Shown here piece by piece: positions 56,542-64,000 of a DNA stretch of 64,000 nt. The notes beneath the pieces were generated by a model. It was given only the letters and a program-made list of their open reading frames with translations, ran no database searches and had not been told where the DNA came from. Origin of the DNA: Theocolax elegans. Taxonomy: Eukaryota > Arthropoda > Insecta > Hymenoptera > Cerocephalidae. The position numbers were made by a program, and so were the translations under genes. Each line of letters opens with the position of its first letter. Positions within the stretch are counted from its first letter, which is position 1. The stretch is from the NCBI GenBank assembly GCA_026168455.1, contig CM047430.1, positions 28,166,735-28,230,734 of the forward strand, in the 5' to 3' direction.

Positions 56542-56603
56542 ATATATAACAACTTCTAATTATTTATTAAATTTAATACAATAATGCTTGTGTTGTTAAC
56601 CAG

Positions 56604-56949
56604 ATGGAGGCTCTAAGGCTGTTGAAACGACAAATAGATTACTTTTTATGCTTGCAAAGGATAAATTACCATACAGTACTGTAGAAAAGAAAGGGTTTCA
56701 AACATTTATGAAATGGGTAGGACCACTGTACAAAATTCCTGATCGAAACACGATCACATGTTTAATGGAAAAGAAATGCGAGATTTTAAGCACTATTATA
56801 AAAAACGAATTATCTGCAGTAAATGACATAGCTCTTACTACTGATATTTGGACGGACACTCTCAATAATAGAAGTTTTCTAGGAGTTACATCTCATTATA
56901 TACTGAATAGTAAATTAAAATCAGTAGTTGTACACCGAGAAATTCTTGG
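56604..56949 (+). pseudogene. hAT transposase core exon, truncated
   Basis: After the acceptor TTAACCAG the frame reads GSKAVETTNRLLFMLAKDKL, PYSTVEKKGFQTFMKWVGP, then the catalytic-domain entry ALTTDIWTDTLNNRSFLGVT with the first catalytic D of hAT transposases (TTDIWT) and YILNSKLKSVVV. It stays open to about 56,949. There the sequence changes to the terminus of another element, so the RNase H-like fold, the second D and the dimerisation (hATC) domain are missing. It forms one gene with the BED exon upstream. Confidence 0.85.
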
Positions 56950-58509
56950 GGCACCTGCTGTACTTACTAGTACTAACGCTACCCAAAACTCATTCCTGCG
57001 TTTGCACTAGCGTTTGGGGCAGCTGCTCTCCTAAACTAGTACAGCAGATACTCAATAGTAGTGCTGTATACTTAATAGTATTGTAATACTCAATAGTAGT
57101 TTCGTTTCTGCTGTATCCAAAGTAATGGTGATCACCGGCGTTTATGTTACAAACGATTTTGTACTTCAAAATGCAGGTTTTTTTTTAAAAGTACGCGAAT
57201 TTACAAAGCCTTCGGACAATTTTTGAGTGTAAGTATATAAATATATTATTTATAAAGATTGTTTGTTTGTTTTATCATAATTGGTTGATGCATGCATATA
57301 TAACCTACAATTTTGAGTAACATTAACATATGTAAACAAACAAAAATGCATGCAGTTTAAGCATTACAATTGAACGTTATAGTTAAATTTTCATTTGTAT
57401 ATATTATGTAAATACTAATACATAGAATTATATGTTTTTGTATATTTATGTGTGTATATAGCTACAGTAACGGAGGATGCATGGTTTGCTTTGATTAACA
57501 ATGAAATTACTTTGATGCTCACGGATTTTAAACCAAATATTATGATTGATTTTATTAGTAAATATAATTTTGAAAAAGGAAAGCTTGTGAATGATGGGTG
57601 CATTAATAGTATAGTAGAAAGTGTGGAACTGTCAGAGTGCGATCAAATATGTCAAAATCCTCAAATTTCCTTCGAAAATGATAAGAGTGTTGAATCTCCT
57701 TCTTTAATAACTCCACCCTCATCTACACCAATAAGTTCAAAACCTAGTTTAGAGACCATAGGTGCTTATTTTGTGATATTTAATTTAATTTAATTATAAT
57801 TTAAAAAATGTTGACATTTAGTTTTTTCATGTATAATATTTTAGATACATTTCAATTCAAAGAAAATGATTTGTATCACTTTTTGAATTCAAGTTTGGAA
57901 GGACAAATTATACTGGGAAAATATAAATCTACTTTGAGGCTCGACTACACCCGATTAAAGAATTTGATAATTTTGAAGTTATTGGCCAAAAGTCCTTTGC
58001 GCTTTAAGTGAGATTGCTTGTACTAATACTAATGCCTTAATTTTTGTTTTTGTTTTGTTATTTATTATATATCAAGTTTTGTTTATTACTTATTTAGTGA
58101 GTCATAATGAAAATATTTGATTACAGAATCAAAGCTAGTGATTTCATATATTACCGGGATCAAATAGTGGAGCTGTTCCCTACTGAACCAGGTGAATTAT
58201 TTTATATTCCATATTATTCTCCCGACAAAGCTGATGAGGAAAGCAGACCAGACGAAGGCGAGGACCAGGACGATATACTTGAAAAAGGAGAGTGCATAGG
58301 AGCAAGTGGTGCTCTATATAATTATTATAAATATATGCGAGGCGAGCTTCGAAAAGCTAATCTGTTACATACATCAGAAACTAAGAGGAAGCTTGAAAGT
58401 GAGTCGGTACAGCCACCACAAAAAAAACTAGGTAAATTAAAAGTTTTTTTATACCTAATAGTTTCCATGTGTGAAATGAAGTATTTTTATTCCCAATGTC
58501 TATAATTAA

Positions 58510-59893
58510 AAAATCAAGGGTTACGCTTGTGACAATGTGCTTGGCACATGTCAAGAGCGAGCGACAGAAACCCTGGCGAACATCTGCCTACCCGTATAAG
58601 CTAGACGAGTCCCTAGCTACACCTACCTACCCATATACTATTCCCTAGCTACCTACCCGCACATTAACTACGTCCTGCCTACCCTCACAGTCTAATAACC
58701 CCATCCCAAGCAGAGCACACATCAAACACTTGGTATTGACGTTGAAGGCCAGGGCGAGCTCAGAATCTCAGGTGGGCTCCTCCGAGTCTAATACAGCAAG
58801 CAGGATAAAAAGAGAGGCGATCACCAGGAAGCCTCCAGGACCCTCCGAAGCCTCACAGCATAGCAGTCAAGGCGATGAGGTGGTACCCAGGCAGTTAACC
58901 GAAGAACCTCCAACGCCAAGCAAGATACAGCTGTAAGAGAGATATTAATAAGAACAAATACTCAGCAAAAGGGTAAGGAGCAAGGAAGAGGATAAATAGC
59001 CATAGCCAAGAAGACAAAAGATGTACAGCTGTATATAATTACTACATCTGTACAAGGAACATCATAGGGTAAATTGAGCTTATTTATGGACAATAATGCA
59101 TACAAATACACATATGTGTGTAAACCTCACGACCAAATACCCACCTAGAGCCGTAGACGGAGAGGCTAGTCGTCAGCGAGGTCAACGTCGTCGAGAAGAG
59201 AGAGGGGTGACTCGGCCTCGAGCAAGCAAGCGACGGCGGGTGAGCTTCGTACCTGAAACTCATGCCGTACCCATTGAAGAACGCAGTTAATAACTAATGA
59301 ATTATTAGTTACCTGGGAAGAGGTTGTACCTCGTCTCCGAGACGGCAGCAGCACCAGATCACCCTCACACAGCGTACAGCAACATACAGTAGAGTATGCC
59401 AATACAGCCTGAATACAGCGGCACTCGACTCGCTCGCGAGACGCGAGATCGAGGTGCCGCGCACGAGTACGTACTACGCAGGCGCGCGGTACGAACACGG
59501 GGCTCTCGAGCACGCCGAGAGCCAGAGCTCTACGGTCGGTCGAAGCGACGACGTCACGAGACAATCCGCGGCGGACGATACCTGCCTTTCGTGAGTGCGA
59601 CGTGCGATTAAGTGCGAAAAAGAGAGAGAGAGAATCAGATAGAGATTAGCCGTTCCCGACCAAGTGCCCAGGATAATCCACAAAGGTTGGTGAGAGTTAT
59701 CTATCTCTGCTGCCGGTACCGCCGTGTACCGCATAAGGTGCGTGCGAGCATCCCGTCCGTCCCATCCTTCCCCTTCCTCTCCCCTACAGCGAACCGGGAT
59801 TGTAACAGCGGAGCACAGCTCCAAGTAATTAGCGATAACCCGCGTGTTATCGATATTCGTCGCGTGTTAACGCGGCTGGCGCCCACCCCATAG
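58510..59893 (+). mobile_element. GC-rich inserted segment, retroelement-like
   Basis: A compositionally foreign block inside intron 3 of the accessory gene. It includes open frames rich in Ser/Arg/Pro (58,730-58,936; 59,096-59,290, ending SKRRRVSFVPETHAVPIEE) and a TGGCGCCCAC string at 59,877-59,886, like the start of a tRNA-Lys primer-binding site. This suggests LTR-retrotransposon material (end of an ORF plus LTR), but I could not find LTR pairs or a family-specific motif. Confidence 0.4.
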
Positions 59894-59925
59894 TTATATA
59901 TTATAATAAATACTTATTTTTTTTT

Positions 59926-60304
59926 CAATATAAAATTTATCGGGCTTTGCGAACCAATATGCTTTATTAAGCAAGGTTTTTACTCTTCGTCCACTATGGT
60001 TGGTGAAAGTCCCAGAGTAAACCTTTAAAATTTTAAAAATTGGCGTTTCGACCACAGCACTCTAGCTTTGGTCTCCTCAGTAAGGAGCTAGAGGCCTTCC
60101 TTAGACGCCCGTCGCAGATGGAAAGCGACGACAAATGAAAGAAGTGCGGCTATATAAATATGCCTTGTTATCGACTGTTTCTCTAACGGGTAGAGAGAAC
60201 AGTCGTATCCTCCTGGTGGTAAGAACTCCCACCAACCATGAGCGCGACGTTTTTGCTTAATAAAGCATATTGGTTCGCAAAGCCCGATAAATTTTATATT
60301 GAAA
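59926..60304. mobile_element. Inverted pair of PLE-like tails
   Basis: 59,926-59,974 (CAATATAAAATTTATCGGGC... AAGCAA) is repeated inverted at 60,253-60,304. The left arm read on the minus strand runs: hammerhead-like core (60,080-60,042), about 60 nt, CACCAACCATAGTGGACGAA, A-rich stretch, then the terminal repeat. The right arm has CACCAACCATGAGCGCGACG followed by the same terminal repeat. The TGGACGA block after the ribozyme-like core is shared with the PLE tails at 15.9, 34.8 and 42.4 kb, so I read this as two PLE 3' ends joined head to head. Confidence 0.6.
60042..60082 (-). ncRNA. Variant hammerhead-like motif in the inverted PLE tail
   Basis: Minus strand: CTGAGGA (60,080-60,074; position 7 of the core may be any base), stem II GACCA/TGGTC, then GAAACGCC (60,049-60,042). 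The cleavage triplet would be GCC instead of GUC and stem III loses a pair, so this copy is probably inactive. Stem II starts directly after the core, without the extra G seen in the other copies. Confidence 0.5.
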
Positions 60305-60812
60305 TAACCTGTAGCGAACGTTTAACTTTTTGTTGTTCTTAAATACTTATTTTATTTATATTAATTGTTGACCCTATATAACCTGCACCCTGATCCCCAG
60401 TGCATCGTTACACGCTAGACCATATGATGCAAATGATGTACACATGATCTGTTTGTATAATCTGTTAGCGAACCATGATTTTTTTATTCTCACTCATTTG
60501 TGAATAAAAATACTTAATTTCTTGAGACTTATTTACAAATTTAGAGTATCGCTTGAAATACTGTGTTGATGACTTTTATTTTTTTTTTTTAATTCTTAAA
60601 TGAAACATTAAAAAACAAATTTCTTTCTAAAACATGATTATTAAAATGTAAATATTGTTTAATTTATTTAAGAATTTAATGAAAATAATAAAAGTCAGAC
60701 AGTACCCAATATAGAAACTAATACAAAGTATGTAGATTAATTAATGTATTTTTAATTAATATTAATGAGTGAGTCTAATATGTATAATAAATTTGACTAT
60801 TTGTTTTTTTAG
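60305..60812. other. AT-rich continuation of the CACTA-like intron
   Basis: No gene or repeat recognised. A/T-rich, ends in the TTTTTTTAG acceptor of the exon at 60,813. Confidence 0.45.
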
Positions 60813-62048
60813 ATGTTTCAGATATAATTTGTTTAACGGATCCGAATAGAGAGCCTTACAAAGCTATAGATATAACAGTAGAATTAGAAGAAACTTTTGC
60901 TGAACGAATGAAATTACTTTTGCAGAAGGAGAAATCCCGCAAAGTACTGGAATTAAGTACATATTTTGAAAATTTTCCTTGTTTAAGCCCGCCTTACGGC
61001 TTAATATTGGTAAGCTATAAGTGTTATATCGAGTTTTTAAAATTTAGGTTAAAATTTTATTAATTATTTGCTTGTATTTTTTCTACTAATTTTGCAGCTT
61101 GAGTCTGACTTTTACAACATTGTAGAATCTTACAGTGGTAAGGGCCTTTTGTCAAAGGATAAAGCGCTAAATATTTCAACAGTTTTTCAAACTAATTGGG
61201 CTATTTTAGCTCCAAGGGTAATAGATTTAGCGAAAAAATCTAGAATAGCTGTGTTAAAGAACTTGTACAAGAAAATCAAGAATTAATAGATGCTGGTAAG
61301 AAGTCTTTATAATGGTTTTTATACATATTTATTTAATTATTTATTTATTTATATTTATTTCATTTCATTTTTAAGGAACGCACAACATTTTGATGGCATT
61401 TGTATTATTGCCCTTATGTATAAAAGCTGTTAAAAACCAGTCGTTAGACAAATCTATTATCTTGTCGAGGAAGCAAGTTTCTAGCTGTTTCATACTTCAT
61501 GTTCAGGTACTATTAGTCAATTTTGAAGCAAAATTTATAGTAAGATATTTTATTTTAAGAAATATAACATAACGAATCTCTTTTATGTTAAAGGATGCTG
61601 TCGACTTAGAGGCTAAAAGAGAAGCTCACGAGTGCTTTTTGGAAGCAATAAAACTTAAAAACTGTCCCTACATTGTGTGCTGTGGGGAATTCAAAGAAGC
61701 GGAATTCTTCGTTATTCTTAATAAGCATTTATATAAATGCATTGACGTTTGTAGCGCAGTAGATAAGTGTTACAAATGTTTGAGTGGTCTACAAATATTA
61801 CCTTACGTGTGTGATTTTGTATGGAATTTCGTAGAAAAAGCGGTCTACGAATTTGACTTTAAAAAATCAAGCGCTTATGATACAAAATATATTAGAGACT
61901 TAAACAAATTACATCTGGATTCTAATAGTTAGTTCTAGTAGAAGTGTATATAAATAATTGTTTACTTTGGACATATTACTTTGAGCAGTATTTGTAGGTT
62001 ACTTACATATATTTTTATTGTAGTTTTTTCATTATAAAAAGAATAAAA

Positions 62049-63136
62049 ATGGATTTTTTTAAAATTTTAAACCATATGTTAGAATTTATTTTATCTCTTT
62101 ATGGCATTCTAAGTCTTTCGCGGAAGAGTGTTCAAGAAATCGTAATGTTTATTAGTAATTTTAATAAAAACATTTATTTGCCACCGATTCAAAAAGATAC
62201 TTTAGAAATTTTAAAAGCAGAAAACGTTAGTGAATATTCTTTAATACGAATAAAAGCATGCTTTGAAAATCACGGTAATATATTTGATGAGTTGGATACT
62301 GAAGCCAACCGTTTTGATATTTTACGTCACAAAGGCTTTTTAGAACCAGAAGAATTCTTTGTTGGAAAAAAATTTGAGATAGTATGTAAGGAGAATAGCA
62401 ATATCTTAAAACTAAATTCAATGCATGGTTTTAGAATTCCCTTAAAAGAAAGTTTAAAAAAATTTTTGCAAATTCCGGGTATGATGAATAAAATTTTGAA
62501 TTACATTTCGGAACTTTCGAGACCTACAAGAATTGTAACAAATATACTTCAAGCTTCATTATGGACTCAGAAGTATTCAAATATATTTTTATGATGATTT
62601 AGAGACAGGTAATGCTTTGGGCAGCCATGCTGGCAAAAATAAATTTGGTGCATTATATGCATATATATAATTACGCTTTAGACGTGCAAATAGCAAAAGA
62701 AAGTCAAACAGGCATTAAAGAATCATGTGTATTCCACAAAATTAACGATTTTCACATAACCGAAAATGTTAGTGTGGATTTTATGCATGATTTTCTAGAA
62801 GGTGTTGCTAACTATGTTATTAATTCTCTCTTAGATACGTTCGTTTTTTCTAAAAAATATTTTATCCTGCATCAACTAAATAGTAGAATACAAAGTTTCA
62901 ATTTTGCAAAACATCATCTGAATAAACCTTCTATAATACGAATGGATCAAGGAAAAACTGCGTTGAATTTTAAATGTTCTGCTTCAGAGATGATTAGTCT
63001 CTTATCATTTTTAGGAATAATTATTGGAGACTTAATACCACAATCAGACGAGCACTGGGAAATGTATAAACGTTTAAGTCAAATTTATGATATTTTAATG
63101 TCTCCAAGATTTATTCCTCCGCTTACTGTGCTATTA
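62049..63136 (+). pseudogene. DDE-like transposase of the CACTA-like element (truncated)
   Basis: The frame at 62,049-62,594 (181 codons) covers the N-terminal region (SEYSLIRIKACFENHGNIFD; ILKLNSMHGFRIPLKESLKK). A T-run frameshift at about 62,583 then leads into YDDLETGNALGSHAGKNKFG, with the first acidic pair of the catalytic domain. After a further shift and probable internal deletion near 62,660, the frame 62,612-63,136 contains IKESCVFHKINDFHITENVS, VDFMHDFLEGVANYVINSLL and SASEMISLLSFLGIIIGDLI. It is cut at a TTAA by the element at 63,137, so the C-terminus is lost. Confidence 0.65.
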
Positions 63137-64000
63137 ACCCTTTAACGCCTGAATTGCAGTTCTTGAGTAGTCTAAGTTTGAGGTAGTGCCAATTAAAGTA
63201 AAAATGATAAAAATGTCTGAAAATTCATACTCGACTATTTTGGGGTATGCTCTTTCGATTGGCGTAGTTAAAAATTTCGAAAAATTTCAGAAAACCATTA
63301 AATTTTTGAATTTAAATAAAAAAAACATGATTTTTATAATACATTTTTCTTTCAAACTCGATTTTCACCTCGAACCACCAGTTCATTTCACATGGAACCT
63401 TTCAAAATCGTGCAATTATACCTAGAACTTAAAAGTTATGGACTTATAATAATTAACTTTGACATAACAAATTCAAAATGGCGTCCAAAATGGGTCAATG
63501 TTAGTGTAAATTTTCATTATTTTTTTTCTTACGAACAGTCAATCTTAGAAAAAAATTGTATAGAATAAAAAGTGTTTAGAATCACTCAGAAAATACGCCT
63601 AAATTTTTTCAAAATAGTTTAAAGACTTTTTTTAATTTTTCGAAAAATTGCCAAATTCAAAAATCTAAAAACCTCTCAAAAAATTCTGAAAAAATTCACA
63701 CTTACTCTTTGAACGATTTTAAGCAACTTTTGTTCTATAATATTTTTTCCTAAAACTGATCATTGTTAACTAAAATGGGTTAAATAGACAAAATTATTTG
63801 TGCACTACAAAATGGCCGAAAATCTTTGCATATACACATACACACACACACATATATATATGTATGTGCGTGCGTGCGTGCGTGCGTGTGTGTGCGTGTG
63901 TGTGTGTGTGTGTGTGTATACAAGCTTGGTGTAACATTTGTAAGTATATAATCCAGAGATGAAGATCGTCCTTTGCCATTGTCTTCATCAACAATGTTGC
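63137..64000. mobile_element. piggyBac-type element, left part only
   Basis: Begins at TTAA (63,136-63,139) with CCCTTTAACGCCTGAATTGC, the usual look of short piggyBac-type termini, and abruptly ends the transposase frame of the CACTA-like element. Inside are hydrophobic, AT-driven open stretches with no known motif (63,186-63,425) and a TG/TGCG microsatellite at 63,862-63,918. The right end is outside the window, so size and autonomy are unknown. Confidence 0.55.
63838..63920. repeat. (CA)n, (TGCG)n and (TG)n microsatellite
   Basis: CACA repeats at about 63,838-63,852, then GTGCGTGCG and GTGTGT repeats to 63,918. Any frame through it is not a gene. Confidence 0.95.

Larger units (their letters stand above)
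54901..56553 (+). repeat. Direct duplication, unit 2
   Basis: See unit 1. The two are separated by 158 bp (54,743-54,900) that occurs once and contains an open frame of unknown nature (54,707-54,892). The duplicated boundary inside the R1 fragment shows that the duplication postdates the juxtaposition of R1-like and hAT sequences. Confidence 0.9.
57462..61932 (+). pseudogene. Accessory gene of the CACTA-like element (7 exons seen)
   Basis: Exons: 57,462-57,761; 57,845-58,007; 58,127-58,431; 60,813-61,009; 61,098-61,295; 61,376-61,506; 61,594-61,932 (stop). Junctions are GT-AG with agreeing phases (1,2,1,0,1,0), about 540 codons. Visible parts: an acidic/Ser-Pro N-terminal region, a helical block FLNSSLEGQIILGKYKSTLR, a block DQIVELFPTEPGELFYIPYY plus ALYNYYKYMRGELRKANLLH, and an IDITVELEETFAERMKLLLQ helix with LSTYFENFP. 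I recall this domain order from uncharacterised proteins linked to DNA transposons in insects and cnidarians; function unknown. One frameshift near 61,265 gives a premature stop at 61,284. The start exon is uncertain (a frame opens at 57,126 but stops). Intron 3 is swollen by retroelement insertions. Confidence 0.6.
56952..63136 (+). mobile_element. CACTA-like DNA transposon inserted in the hAT gene
   Basis: The left end starts CACCTGCTGTACTTACTAGT. The first 160 bp hold repeated variants of TAGTACAGCAG and TACTCAATAGTAG, as in the subterminal repeats of CACTA elements. Two plus-strand genes follow: a spliced accessory-type gene (57,462-61,932) and a DDE-like transposase gene (62,049-63,136). 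Insertions interrupt it at 58.5-59.9 kb, 59.93-60.30 kb and 63,137. The right end lies beyond the window. The superfamily call rests on the DDLETGNALGSHAG and DFMHDFLEG motifs of the second gene, which I associate with animal CACTA/EnSpm-like transposases. I am not certain of the exact lineage. Confidence 0.6.

Noticed and set aside
63794..63994. Minus-strand Thr/His/Cys repeat frame
   Set aside because: Translation of the TG/CA microsatellite.

Overview
The window looks like AT-rich, repeat-dense nuclear DNA from an insect, most plausibly a hymenopteran such as an ant. That assignment is inference. It rests on the AT-rich background broken by short GC-rich, GA-rich islands, on GT-AG introns, and on the mix of BEL/Pao, R1-like and I-like LINEs, Penelope-like elements, MULE, hAT, CACTA-like and piggyBac-type elements. 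I found no intact ordinary host protein gene, no rRNA, no true tRNA gene and no CRISPR. Almost everything readable is mobile DNA, much of it nested.

Layout. 1-4.3 kb: intergenic DNA with a GC-rich island at 3.1-3.9 kb. 4.3-8.8 kb: decayed minus-strand I-like LINE (zinc-knuckle ORF1, endonuclease, RT, RNase H). 9.2-15.6 kb: small DNA transposons, including a TA-flanked element and TTAA-flanked piggyBac-type elements, plus two more GC islands. 15.9-22.0 kb: a Penelope-like (PLE) tail, then two copies of a CR1/L2-like LINE. The first LINE copy is broken by a foldback element and by a tRNA-derived SINE with an 18-bp target duplication. 22.5-22.96 kb: another PLE tail.

22,965-38,111 is the centrepiece: a 15.1-kb MULE-type DNA transposon with 183-bp terminal inverted repeats that are about 98% identical. 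It contains one minus-strand gene. I could splice it by eye into eight exons with GT-AG introns and matching phases, giving an uninterrupted reading frame of about 595 codons. The product has a FLYWCH-type zinc finger, then a MULE DDE transposase (D192, D256, E386 in my numbering) with an acidic and basic C-terminal tail. Its introns carry younger insertions: TTAA elements, a 1.7-kb giant hairpin and a PLE tail.

40.8-42.5 kb: 3' half of a PLE (GIY-YIG endonuclease frame plus a tail with a hammerhead-ribozyme core). 43.3-44.3 kb: an almost perfect 1-kb palindrome of the same foldback family as at 18.8 kb. 44.3-46.3 kb: decayed BEL/Pao element. 48.9-53.4 kb: GC-rich retroelement debris and a minus-strand R1-like LINE. 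52.9-56.55 kb: a direct duplication of a 1.65-1.88-kb unit holding part of the R1 ORF1 and the BED-finger exon of a hAT transposase. The second hAT exon at 56.6 kb is interrupted near 56.95 kb by a CACTA-like element whose two genes run to 63.1 kb. There a TTAA-flanked piggyBac-type element cuts the second gene and runs to the window edge.

The recurring theme beside the MULE is a set of hammerhead-ribozyme-like motifs in PLE tails (15.95, 22.93, 34.77 and 42.37 kb, with variants at 23.5 and 60.05 kb). At 22,964 the PLE copy stops exactly at the predicted cleavage site and abuts the MULE terminus.
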